From Flavihumibacter solisilvae (lineage in GTDB: Bacteria; Bacteroidota; Bacteroidia; Chitinophagales; Chitinophagaceae): a DNA stretch of 33,676 nt. The stretch spans positions 1 through 33,676 of the forward strand of contig NZ_JSVC01000028.1 in assembly GCF_000814475.1 (NCBI RefSeq), in the 5' to 3' direction. The translations under genes were made by a program, and so were the position numbers. Under the pieces are notes generated by a model. That model was not told the DNA's origin, ran no database searches, and saw only the letters and a program-made list of their open reading frames with translations. Of the stretch, positions 15,548 to 23,591 are shown piece after piece; the first letter of the stretch is position 1; each line of letters opens with the position of its first letter.

Positions 15548-17980
15548 TCATTCTGTACGCAAGTTCTTTACCGGGTTCATCCATGCAGCTTTAATGGCCT
15601 GGAAGCTGATTGTAACCAGTGCAATGATCGCAGCGAGAATGCCCGAGGCAAGGAAAACCCACCAGGGCATGTTGATGCGATAGGCGAAGTCCTGCAGCCA
15701 GCTGTGCATGAAGTACCAGGCGAGCGGGAAAGCAAGCACCGCAGCGAGAGCGACAAGCTTCAGAAAATCGCGTGAGATAAGTGTTACGATGTTCTGCGTG
15801 CTTGCGCCAAGTACTTTGCGGATCCCGATCTCTTTAATGCGTTGTGAGATGCTGAATGCACTAAGACCGAGTAGCCCGAGACACGCAATGAAAATGGCGA
15901 TACATGAAAAGATGGTGAAGATATTTCCCTGCCGCATTTCCGTCTGGTAGAGGCGATTGAAATTTTCATCAAGGAAGGTATACTGGTAAGGCGTTTCGGG
16001 CAGGTATTTCTTCCAGGTTTCCTCGAGATGACCCAGGGCACCTTTCAGGTTATTCCCGGCAATCTTTACCGAAATGTTTGAATAGAATGCCTGGGTCGGC
16101 GCCGGTAATATCAGCACCAGCGGCAGGATCTTCTGGTGCATCGATTCAAAATGGAAATCCTGCATGATGCCGATCACGCGGCCATTTATTCCACCATATA
16201 AAAAAGGCTTGCCCACGGCTTCTCCTGTCGACTTCCAGCCCAGCGCTTTCACTGCTGCTTCATTCAATACGAAGGATGCGGTATCCGTTCCGAACTCTCG
16301 TGAGAAATTTCTTCCCTTCACTATCTTAATGTTATAGGTTGGTAGGAAATCATGGTCTGCCATTACATACTTGACATCCACATTCGACGGGCGCATGGAA
16401 TCGCCTGCCATTGTGGAAGCGCCCATATTGTCCAGCAGCCGGCCTGTCGGGATACGCGACGAACGGGTTATTGACAACACTGCTGGGTTGCGTTGAAGGT
16501 CGTCGCGGAACGCATCAAACCGGTCATTGATCACAGAATAAAATGGTAATGTCACCACATGCGAGCGGTCATATCCCAGGTCCTGAGTTTGCATATACCT
16601 CAACTGTTTAAATACAGTTACAGTGCTGATGATAAGTACAATCGAAATGGCGAACTGTACAGTTACCAATACTTTCCTGAATGAAATGCCACCGGTTGAC
16701 TTCAGCAATCCTTTCAACACTTTTACCGGCTGGAAAGCAGACATGAACATGGCAGGATAAATACCTGCGAGTATGCCGACAACAAATGGAACAGCCAGCA
16801 ACAGTGGAAGATATTTCCAGTTAATCACCGACCCTGCTGAGAGTAACTGTCCGCTTACTTTATTAAGCCATGGCAGGGCAAGGATAGTGCATGTCAGAGC
16901 CAGCAGCAATGCGATTGCCACCAGAAGTACAGATTCGCTCAGGAACTGCGAAATGATTTCCTTTCGCTGTGCACCAACCACTTTCCGGATGCCTATTTCC
17001 CGCGCACGAAGCGTTGACCGTGCAGTGGAAAGGTTCATATAATTGATACAGGCGATCAGCAGGATAAAGAGCGCAATTGCAGAGAAGATGTAAACACGTT
17101 TGATGTCACCGTTTTCTTCCGCTTCATAATCGAGGTGGGAGCGGAGGTGGATATCCGTAAGTTTCTGGAGGTGCAGGCTGGTAAGTTGTGATGGCTTAAA
17201 TCCGGGCATGGTGTATTCCCTGCTCATATGCTTGTCAACAAATGCAGGAAAAAGCTTTAACAGTTGCTCCGGTTTGAAGTTCTGCGGCAATAAAATATAA
17301 TTGAGGAAAGAATTGTTTCCCCAGTTTGTGCGCAGGTTTTCTTCGCCGTAGATCGCACTATCCTTCAGCGTATTGAAGGAGATCATAATAGAAGGATGGA
17401 TATGCGAGTTGGCAGGGAAAGCTTTATACACGCCTGCAACTTTGGCGTTCTGCTGGTTGTCGAACCGGATCTCTTTGTTCATCGGATCTTCGTTCCCAAA
17501 ATATTTCTCCGCCATTTCTTCACTTAGCATGATGTGGAACGGGTTTGACAAAGCCTGCTTTGCATCGCCTTTGATCATTTGGAGATCGAAGACTTCCGGT
17601 ACAAACTCGTCTGCAAAATACACTTCCGTTTCTGCGAACATCTTTTCGCCATAGCGCATTACCACAGGATTATCGAGCGGCAATAACCGTGTCAGTTTTT
17701 CAATCTGTGGGAAGTCGTTCCGCAGTAAGGGAGCAAAAGGAGGGGAGATGGTTCCAAGATGCAAGGCAACATTTCCATCCGGGGTTCGGAATTCACGGGT
17801 GATCCGGTAAATCCGGTCGGCCTTGCTATGGTATTTGTCATAGCTCAGTTCATTCACGATATAGATCGTGATGAGCAGGCAACAGGTGAGACCGACGGTC
17901 AGGCCGAACAGGTTGATAAAGGAAATAAAGGGATGCTTCCCCAGGTTCCTGAAGGCGATTTTTATGAAGTTGCGGATCAT
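15548..17980 (-). CDS. ABC transporter permease, FtsX/MacB type
   Basis: This 810-residue membrane protein has the duplicated layout common in Bacteroidota: a membrane helix near residues 20-42, a large periplasmic MacB-like domain, a three-helix FtsX domain with EIGIRKVVGAQRKEII, then a second helix plus periplasmic domain and a second FtsX domain with EIGIRKVLGASTQNIV. Such proteins couple a cytoplasmic ATPase to extracytoplasmic work such as efflux or lipoprotein handling. No ATPase gene is adjacent, so a partner elsewhere is required. The substrate is unknown. Confidence 0.88.
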   Translation of the reverse strand: MIRNFIKIAFRNLGKHPFISFINLFGLTVGLTCCLLITIYIVNELSYDKYHSKADRIYRITREFRTPDGNVALHLGTISPPFAPLLRNDFPQIEKLTRLLPLDNPVVMRYGEKMFAETEVYFADEFVPEVFDLQMIKGDAKQALSNPFHIMLSEEMAEKYFGNEDPMNKEIRFDNQQNAKVAGVYKAFPANSHIHPSIMISFNTLKDSAIYGEENLRTNWGNNSFLNYILLPQNFKPEQLLKLFPAFVDKHMSREYTMPGFKPSQLTSLHLQKLTDIHLRSHLDYEAEENGDIKRVYIFSAIALFILLIACINYMNLSTARSTLRAREIGIRKVVGAQRKEIISQFLSESVLLVAIALLLALTCTILALPWLNKVSGQLLSAGSVINWKYLPLLLAVPFVVGILAGIYPAMFMSAFQPVKVLKGLLKSTGGISFRKVLVTVQFAISIVLIISTVTVFKQLRYMQTQDLGYDRSHVVTLPFYSVINDRFDAFRDDLQRNPAVLSITRSSRIPTGRLLDNMGASTMAGDSMRPSNVDVKYVMADHDFLPTYNIKIVKGRNFSREFGTDTASFVLNEAAVKALGWKSTGEAVGKPFLYGGINGRVIGIMQDFHFESMHQKILPLVLILPAPTQAFYSNISVKIAGNNLKGALGHLEETWKKYLPETPYQYTFLDENFNRLYQTEMRQGNIFTIFSCIAIFIACLGLLGLSAFSISQRIKEIGIRKVLGASTQNIVTLISRDFLKLVALAAVLAFPLAWYFMHSWLQDFAYRINMPWWVFLASGILAAIIALVTISFQAIKAAWMNPVKNLRTE

Positions 17981-18014
17981 GGCAAAGTTATATAGCCTAA
18001 TATAACCAAAGTTT

Positions 18015-18617
18015 TCAGGCGACGCTGCCGGCTTTGGTGGCTTCTTTTACCTCGATAAGTTTGCCGCTCTTCACATCATAAATGTACCCGTAAATTGGGA
18101 TGTCTTTCGGTACCAGTGGGTGGTTGCGGATGCGGTTCACATCATCCACAACGCTTTGTTCAAGATTGGTGAAAGTAAGGAAGGCAATATTGGCAGCTTC
18201 GGCTGAACCACCATTCTCTTCCACGTTGCGCCAGCCTTTGTCGTCCACTGTTGCTGTTTTAAGACTTTTCGCCAGCAGGCCACGCATGATATCATCTGTG
18301 AATAACTGCATGCCGCAATCGGTATGATGGATCACGAACCATTCATTCGTACCAAGAAGTTTGTGAGAAATAACCAGCGACCGGATAGCATCATCACTTG
18401 CCCTTCCACCCGCATTGCGGATGACATGGGCGTCGCCTTCAGCAAGCCCTGCATATTTTGCAGGATCGAGGCGTGCATCCATGCACGTTAGGATGGCAAA
18501 TTTTCTGCCTGGTGGAAGTGGGAGTTTCCCTTTTTCACCGAAATCTGCTGCGTATTTTTTGTTGGCGTCCAGGACCTCCTTATGGACCTGGGATGGAGTA
18601 GTGGAGGACTTTGACAT
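18015..18617 (-). CDS. Beta-class carbonic anhydrase
   Basis: This 200-residue zinc enzyme interconverts CO2 and bicarbonate. The expected zinc ligands are Cys45 (TCMDARLDP), His98 and Cys101 (HHTDCGM), and the Asp47-Arg49 dyad is intact, so it should be active. [12 protein letters not shown] is also typical. No signal peptide is seen, so it is probably cytoplasmic. Bicarbonate could feed carbamoyl phosphate synthesis among other uses, but the gene is not in the arg operon. A perfect inverted repeat lies just before the start codon. Confidence 0.92.
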   Translation of the reverse strand: MSKSSTTPSQVHKEVLDANKKYAADFGEKGKLPLPPGRKFAILTCMDARLDPAKYAGLAEGDAHVIRNAGGRASDDAIRSLVISHKLLGTNEWFVIHHTDCGMQLFTDDIMRGLLAKSLKTATVDDKGWRNVEENGGSAEAANIAFLTFTNLEQSVVDDVNRIRNHPLVPKDIPIYGYIYDVKSGKLIEVKEATKAGSVA

Positions 18618-18629
18618 GTAGGAAGATTT

Positions 18630-18652
18630 AACTCTATTAAATTTATAGAGTT
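18630..18652. promoter_or_regulatory. Perfect inverted repeat before the carbonic anhydrase gene
   Basis: AACTCTAT and ATAGAGTT are perfect 8-base arms around a 7-base AT spacer, 12 bases ahead of the start codon. The symmetry and position suit a protein operator or a short RNA hairpin near the ribosome entry site. No regulator can be assigned. Confidence 0.4.
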
Positions 18653-18691
18653 ATAGGAAGAATTCAAAATGGAAATTTGGGGTGATTCGCA

Positions 18692-20491
18692 CTAAAGCTC
18701 TATCCCGATTTTCTTCATAAGAATGCTTGCATTCATGCTCTTGCAAACGCCTTCCTTGAGCCGGTAGTCGAAGTACAACTCTTCACCGGAGACGGACACA
18801 TCAAAGTGGTAATTCCGGATTGCTTTGGGGTAGTCTTCCACGAGGCTGGTGAGCGCGAGGTCATGAGTGGCGAGCATGCCGCAGGCATTATGCCGGATCA
18901 GTTGCATCACCAGTGCGCGGGAACCGGTATGGCGGTCGTGGGAATTGGTGCCGCGAAGGATCTCATCCAGGAGAAGGAACACTGGCTCAAAGCGGTTGAC
19001 GGACTCGATGATTGACTTCAGTTTGCTGAGCTCGGCATAAAAGGTGGAGGCGTTTTCCTCAAGGTTGTCTGCGATCCGCATGCTGCTCATGATCCGCATG
19101 TTTGAAACAGTTAGTGTGCTGGCACAAACCGGCGCTCCGCACATGGCAAGTACTTGGTTCACCCCGATACTCCGCAGGAAGGTACTTTTCCCCGCCATGT
19201 TAGATCCGGTGATCAGCGCGATAGCCGGTTTCCCGGATGTGCTGAAATCATTGTTAACGCGCGTGCTTTCAGGGATAAGCGGGTGACCGATTGACGCACC
19301 GGAATAATCGCCCTGTTCCTCTGTAAGTACCGGGAAGGTCCAACCCGGGTGGTTGAACGCCAGCCTCCCAATACTGTTTAATGCCTCCATTTCCGCCATT
19401 GTTTCGAACCATTTCCCGATATCGGCACTATGAACGCTTTTCCATTTTTCCAGCGATAAAACCTGTCTCAGGTCCCAAAGCAGGAAAGTATTCAGTGGCA
19501 GGAAGACCAGCGGGTTGAGTCGGTAGTCGAACCGGTCAAGGATCTTCCTTAACCCGGTGATCGATGCTGATGCAGCGGGTTTGCCTGCCGGATGCAGCTG
19601 CTGCTTTAATGTAACGAGCTGGTCAGCGGAGAAGGAAGAGGATTCAATCCACCTGAGTTTTCCGGAAAGGGTATTGAGTTGTGGAACGATCTTGTCCAGG
19701 GCCTGGTATTGAGGAATCACCATTTTGGTGATGCTGAAGGCGATGACTACGAACACCAGAACCAGCAGGTAGAACAAGGGTGCTGACATGAGTCCGGCGA
19801 TATGCATAACCAGGCATGCCAGCGAGATGAAAGGAAATATGGCTGCGAGAAGTTTCCAACCTGTTTTGGGAAAGAATTCAGGGCTTTTGGAAAGCCATAA
19901 GCCCAGCTTTTCTTCAATACTCCGGCCTACGGGTTCCTGCTGACCGATAGCCTGGTAATGAATACCCCATCCAGGTTCATTGGAAAGTTCGAGTGCAGCT
20001 TTTTGCCTTGCTTTGATAGCGGCGTTTGGTGCAGGTGACAATAGCCAGGAAGCGAAATGCCGGTGTCCCTGCTCACTAGTTGTCCGGTGAATGTATTGGA
20101 ACAGGGATGCGCGACCGAAGATGTCAAGATCCGCACTGTATTCATGTTGCCTGGGCGCCAGGTTATCACCGTTATAGCGGTTACTGAAACGATGATTGCC
20201 GATTTCCCGTTCTTCCTGGTGGATGCGGATAAGCGCGGAAAGCATGTTGACCTGGTCCTGTAATCGCATGCTGTAATTCAGCAGCGCAAGAAAGATGGCT
20301 ATGGCTGCAATTCCGATCAGCAATGCGCTGCCGGTCTCAGGCCATACGGTGACCACGCCCCAGAGCCCGAGTGCAAATACGCCGACGCGGGTCCAGCCGA
20401 TTGTATTTTTCCGGCGGGTGATATTTGCTTTTTCTTTTGTTAATTCATCTTCGTGTTTCAGGTAGAATGCTTCCCTGTTGCTTGTGCTCAT
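18692..20491 (-). CDS. Membrane-anchored MutS-like ATPase
   Basis: This 599-residue protein has a MutS-type ATPase at its C-terminus: Walker A GSNMAGKST (residues 429-437), Walker B VFLLLDE (504-510), then RGTNSHDR and ATHDLAL. The mismatch-recognition domain of MutS is absent. The N-terminal half carries two hydrophobic helices at about 33-50 and 54-71 and two more at 212-258, so the protein should sit in the inner membrane with its ATPase in the cytoplasm. It belongs to the MutS-related group often annotated as DNA mismatch repair protein in Bacteroidota. A repair role is doubtful and the true function is unknown. Confidence 0.85.
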   Translation of the reverse strand: MSTSNREAFYLKHEDELTKEKANITRRKNTIGWTRVGVFALGLWGVVTVWPETGSALLIGIAAIAIFLALLNYSMRLQDQVNMLSALIRIHQEEREIGNHRFSNRYNGDNLAPRQHEYSADLDIFGRASLFQYIHRTTSEQGHRHFASWLLSPAPNAAIKARQKAALELSNEPGWGIHYQAIGQQEPVGRSIEEKLGLWLSKSPEFFPKTGWKLLAAIFPFISLACLVMHIAGLMSAPLFYLLVLVFVVIAFSITKMVIPQYQALDKIVPQLNTLSGKLRWIESSSFSADQLVTLKQQLHPAGKPAASASITGLRKILDRFDYRLNPLVFLPLNTFLLWDLRQVLSLEKWKSVHSADIGKWFETMAEMEALNSIGRLAFNHPGWTFPVLTEEQGDYSGASIGHPLIPESTRVNNDFSTSGKPAIALITGSNMAGKSTFLRSIGVNQVLAMCGAPVCASTLTVSNMRIMSSMRIADNLEENASTFYAELSKLKSIIESVNRFEPVFLLLDEILRGTNSHDRHTGSRALVMQLIRHNACGMLATHDLALTSLVEDYPKAIRNYHFDVSVSGEELYFDYRLKEGVCKSMNASILMKKIGIEL

Positions 20492-20512
20492 GGCCTGAAA
20501 TTAGTATATTTG
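20482..20512 (+). promoter_or_regulatory. Promoter of the tmRNA gene
   Basis: TTG (20482-20484), a 20-base spacer and TATATTTG (20505-20512) match the Bacteroidota -33/-7 pattern. The -7 element is 13 bases before the first base of the mature tmRNA. The -33 element lies within the start of the divergent MutS-like gene. Confidence 0.7.
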
Positions 20513-20525
20513 CAGTTCACTCTCT

Positions 20526-20895
20526 GGGGCTGTATTGGCTTCGACAGCGTAGATCTTTGAAGGTGTAAGCATGTCGTGCGTTGGATAATTAGCACGTAAA
20601 TCTGAATATTCAAACTTCAAATGGCAATACACAGTATGCCATGGCTGCCTAATCAGTGATTAAGTAGTCATTAGGGCCGCGAGAGCAGGTTGTCCTGTTA
20701 CCAAGCTCCGCCGCCGACTCAAAAACAAACACAGGATGCTGCGACCGAAGGCTGTGACGGTTGCAAAAGACTATCCAGCTAAGGAATGAATCGGTTTGTT
20801 GATTCCCTGTTCATTCCCGACAAATAATAATCAAATAAGCATGTAGAAAGCTTTTGGGGAATATGTTTGGACGAGGGTTCGACTCCCTCCAGCTC
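20526..20895 (+). ncRNA. ssrA: tmRNA
   Basis: The transfer-messenger RNA rescues stalled ribosomes. The acceptor arm GGGGCTG (20526-20532) pairs with CAGCTCC (20888-20894) with one G-U, followed by discriminator A; CCA is not encoded. The T-arm GGGTTCGACTCCC is clear. The tag frame ends in NGNTQYAMAA then TAA (about 20638-20640). Upstream, resumption at GTA after TTAGCAC would give an 18-residue tag, VNLNIQTSNGNTQYAMAA. The exact resume codon is inferred. This gene is also the likely attachment site for the integrase downstream. Confidence 0.95.
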
Positions 20896-20927
20896 CACTT
20901 TTATCAATTAATTGCCGTTAACTACGG

Positions 20928-20968
20928 TCAAAAAAGCTCGCAAAACTCAGTATTTGCGGGCTTTTTGC
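20928..20968 (+). terminator. Intrinsic terminator after ssrA
   Basis: AAAAAGCTCGCAAA pairs with TTTGCGGGCTTTTT, with one internal wobble, around a seven-base loop, and ends in T residues. It sits about 30 bases after the tmRNA 3' end. Confidence 0.85.
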
Positions 20969-21009
20969 TTTTTAGCCTATCAGCACTTTACCCGCTTTTA
21001 CTGCTAAAG

Positions 21010-21059
21010 TTCAGTGAGTCATTCAGTGAGTTCATTGTGAAACATTACCAGGACTCACT
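21010..21059. repeat. Direct and inverted AGTGAGT repeats between ssrA and the integrase
   Basis: TTCAGTGAGT occurs twice, at 21010-21019 and 21022-21031, a 12-base period, and its inverse ACTCACT appears at 21053-21059. Such clustered short repeats next to an integrase gene and an RNA-gene attachment site resemble arm-type binding sites of tyrosine recombinases or sites for an excision factor. The role is inferred from position only. Confidence 0.45.
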
Positions 21060-21159
21060 AAGCTTAACGTAACTCGCTATTTATTAACGATTTATAAGCC
21101 ATTTTGTCGCGTTTTTGATGGCGTGACAAAAGTATTTTTAAAACATAAAAAGCTCGGTT

Positions 21160-21776
21160 ATGGAAAGGAGTTTTGGGCTACTGTTTTTTTTGAGAAAATC
21201 AAAAAGCAAAAAGGAATTACCTACTGTTTATATGCGTATAACTGTAGATGGGGAGAATGTTGAAATCAGTGCAAAAAGAAAATGTGACCCTACGAAATGG
21301 AACGTTTCATCTGGAAGAATGAATGGGAAGACCGATAATGTACGTGAGTTTAATGCCTTTTTGGACTTGTGTCAACACAAGGTTTATGAAGCAAAACGGC
21401 GTTTGATGGAGGTTGGTCGAATTGTAACTGCTTCAAATATCAAGGCACATCTTATTGGCAGGGAGGGCAATAAACGGAAAATGATTTTGGAAGTTTTTCA
21501 GGAGCACAATGACAGGCTTAATGAACTTGTTGGTTCCCAATTTGCACCAGCAACCATTAAGCGCTACAAAACATCCATTGGACATACAAAGGAGTTTATT
21601 AGCTGGAAGTATAAAGTGGCCGACCTTCCTATCACAGAGCTTAATTATGAAATGATCAACGATTTTGAATTTTGGTTCAAGAGTATTCGAAAGTGCGATC
21701 ACAACACCACTATGAAGTATCTCGCTAACTTTCGTAAAATAGTCAATCATTGCGTTAAAATGGGTTGGCTGCAAAT
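21160..21776 (+). pseudogene. Truncated tyrosine integrase, N-terminal half
   Basis: The frame opens MERSFGLLFFLRKSKSKKE, an arm-binding domain of the Bacteroidota integrase type, and continues through a SAM-like core-binding domain ending TMKYLANFRKIVNHCVKMGW. The catalytic domain with its Arg-His-Arg-Tyr residues is absent: the homology stops at about base 21776, and the open frame then runs antisense into an atpG fragment to 21942. It starts 264 bases downstream of ssrA, so it probably once mediated insertion at that site and is now inactive. Confidence 0.85.
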
Positions 21777-21783
21777 TGCCTGT

Positions 21784-22282
21784 CTTCAAAACCTTTCACT
21801 GCAGCCTGGGCACATGCCTGTACAGTCTCAAACCGCAGGTCGAGGAAAATATCTTTATACGTCGCATCAGTGTTATAGTTACCCTTCAGAAGCGCTTCAT
21901 ATCCTTTTTTCCCTATATTCCAGATGGATACATTACCGTTAGCAAACTGGCGGCTGTAACGTTCATTGATTGTCGCCTTGGCAGCCTTCACAATATTCGC
22001 ATTATATGCTCCGGCAAGTCCGCGGTCGCTTGTAATCACAATCAAAAGCACCTTTTCAACTGCTCTTTCTGTAGCCAGTACACCTCCCACCTCACCCTCG
22101 GAATTGCTCACGATATTGCTCAGCATTTCCTGCAGCTTATTGGCATAGGGACGCATCTGGATGATTGCATCCTGTGCCCGGCGCAGCTTCGCTGCACTTA
22201 CCATTTTCATCGCTTTGGTGATCTGCTGGGTACTTTGAACGGATTTGATCCGGTTGCGGACCTCTTTCAGTGCTCCTGACAT
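21784..22282 (-). pseudogene. atpG: 5' fragment of ATP synthase gamma subunit gene
   Basis: The frame starts MSGALKEVRNRIKSVQSTQQ and follows the F1 gamma subunit with ITSDRGLAGAYNANI, then stops matching after AVKGFED, about residue 166 of a protein usually near 290. A stop occurs at 21755 in sequence that belongs to the opposite-strand integrase. The C-terminal helix needed to turn inside the alpha-beta ring is lost, so it cannot work. No atpA or other ATP synthase gene is adjacent. An intact copy must exist elsewhere unless this is an assembly join. Confidence 0.88.
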
Positions 22283-22304
22283 AGTAAATACTCGAAATTT
22301 GCAG

Positions 22305-22312
22305 CAAAGGTA
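22305..22312 (-). promoter_or_regulatory. -7-like element upstream of the atpG fragment
   Basis: TACCTTTG on the minus strand fits TAnnTTTG and lies 22 bases before the atpG ATG. No TTG is found at the usual -33 distance. The fragment may still be transcribed. Confidence 0.35.
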
Positions 22313-22446
22313 AACTAACATGTTTGCCTCGAAGCACGCTCATACACAAACCCACACCGTGGGTACACGAAAATGGAATTCCACAGGCTAAACAAGCAAT
22401 TCAATACCTTCCCTACATACGGTATTTCCGCTTGCAGCTAGTGACC

Positions 22447-22545
22447 GCTTACGGTAGATTTTCAAAATCAGTCGCCAAAGCCAAATCATATATTTTGAGA
22501 CCAGATTCAAGCATTGAGGCTGATTTTGCTCAAAATCTGTAAAGC
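22447..22545. repeat. Long imperfect inverted repeat in the scarred region
   Basis: AGATTTTCAAAATCAG (22456-22471) faces CTGATTTTGCTCAAAATCT (22520-22538), which is its reverse complement with three extra bases. Flanking GCTT (22447) and AAGC (22542) extend the arms. A 48-base spacer lies between. The stretch 22313-22708 also holds a small palindrome ACCCACACCGTGGGT (22350-22364). No gene is seen in it. The repeat may be a miniature element or a recombination site. Confidence 0.5.
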
Positions 22546-22587
22546 TATATCCGTATAAGACGCGAGAATGCCTCCTTTCATTACAGT

Positions 22588-22617
22588 ACCCCGCATAGCA
22601 GGGTTGGCACGTTATGC
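22588..22617 (+). repeat. Hairpin followed by a GTTATGC motif
   Basis: CCCCGCATAGCAGGG forms a small stem (CCC/GGG and GC/GC with one mismatch and an ATA loop), closely followed by GGCACGTTATGC. The layout faintly recalls the end of an integron attC site, but the matching left-hand GCATAAC box is not found, so this is only a pointer. Confidence 0.25.
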
Positions 22618-22708
22618 ATCGGCGTCAAGGTTACAGTCACTTTCTCAAGTGATTTTTATTAGTTATTTATAAAAGATCCTCAGTATTCAGATTAAATAGC
22701 ATCGGTTT

Positions 22709-22951
22709 CTACTTTATATCGATCGCTGTTTCGGCAATCAGGCGCAGGACTTCAGTGATTTTTGAATAATCATAGCCTTCTATCTTTGTCCGTTGACTCA
22801 AAAATTCTCGTTTGTATTCGTCCTTAGCAATAAGTGCTCCGTGATAGGTTTGCTGATCAATATTAAAATTTGTCCACCGGACTTTAGGATTCAAACCTGT
22901 ATCCAGGCAGCATTCAATAGCAGCAGCCTTTCCATAATATGCCCGCTCGGT
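22709..22951 (-). pseudogene. In-frame continuation downstream of the korB fragment stop
   Basis: After the TAA at 22952 the same reading frame stays open for 80 codons, reading TERAYYGKAAAIECCLD and ending KITEVLRLIAETAIDIK before TAG at 22709. The first residues could continue the KorB C-terminus, where FYxxERAxY would be expected, which suggests a single nonsense change. The remainder is not recognised and may be another fragment joined here. Confidence 0.4.
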
Positions 22952-23245
22952 TTAATACAATAGTCCGAAGGGACGTAGCATGTGATCCTGGATAGTCGGA
23001 TCATCGAACATTCTTACAAGAATATGGGCCTTGTAGAAGTCACGCTCATCATGAATCCTACAATCATCAGCACTTGCACTTTCATTAAGATCGATAATTA
23101 GCGGACGAAGCCCGTCGAGTTTTATTCCCTTGTCTTTTGCCGCCCGAAATAAGAAAGGTTTGCCCTGTTCCAAGAACAACGTCTTTTCTGGCTTTGAAGA
23201 CTCTTTAGTGAAAAATTCAAATGCAGCGCAATCAGTTTTTGTGCT
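22952..23245 (-). pseudogene. korB: C-terminal fragment of 2-oxoacid:ferredoxin oxidoreductase beta subunit
   Basis: The frame reads DCAAFEFFTKESSKPEKTLF, then KDKGIKLDGLRPLIIDL, DDCRIHDERDFYKAHILVR and FDDPTIQDHMLRPFGLLY before TAA. This follows the C-terminal region of KorB-type subunits, which with KorA convert 2-oxoglutarate to succinyl-CoA. The N-terminal thiamine-pyrophosphate-binding part is missing, since a TAA at 23246 closes the frame upstream. The assignment is from family memory; the fragment is certainly not a complete enzyme. Confidence 0.6.
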
Positions 23246-23591
23246 TTACCTCGCTAAGGCTTGACTGATAGGGGAAAAATTTAATTTAAAAAATATTTGC
23301 AAGTATCAAAGATTGTGTTCATATTAGTAAATAGATTAGTAGCGCATAGGTATGTGGGTTATACTTTCAGCAGATAAAAACCTCACTCTTATGAATTTTT
23401 CTACCAGACCTGAATACAGGTCAGCGGCAGTAATTTACCGCGCACCTTCCTCAAATAAACAACTTCCTCTTAAAATTTATGACTAGCATTTACAATCATT
23501 AAGCGCATCGCTTAGTGACTGCCAAGTGTTTGTTATTGGGTAGTGCTACTATCCTCAAAGGAACTTTATTGTCCATTCCAAGCGTCATTCT
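23246..23591. other. AT-rich intergenic region before the Rhs operon
   Basis: No convincing gene is seen. It holds a perfect hairpin GACCTG-aata-CAGGTC (23407-23422), a second inverted repeat TAAGCG-cat-CGCTTA (23500-23514) and a 31-codon ORF (23391-23486) that contains the first hairpin and looks fortuitous. The promoter of the Rhs operon should lie here, but no clean TAnnTTTG with a matching -33 element was found. Confidence 0.5.

Noticed and set aside
17983-18010. TAACTTTG with TTTG upstream as promoter of the permease
   Set aside because: The spacer is only 16 bases and the start of transcription would fall at or inside the start codon, so it is probably fortuitous.
21755-21942. Integrase reading frame continuing to 21942 and atpG frame continuing to 21755
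   Set aside because: Each tail is the antisense of the other gene beyond the junction, not real coding sequence.
22283-22321. Upstream extension of the atpG frame from a TTG at 22321
   Set aside because: MSGALKEVRN at 22282 is the normal gamma-subunit N-terminus; the extension covers the -7-like element.
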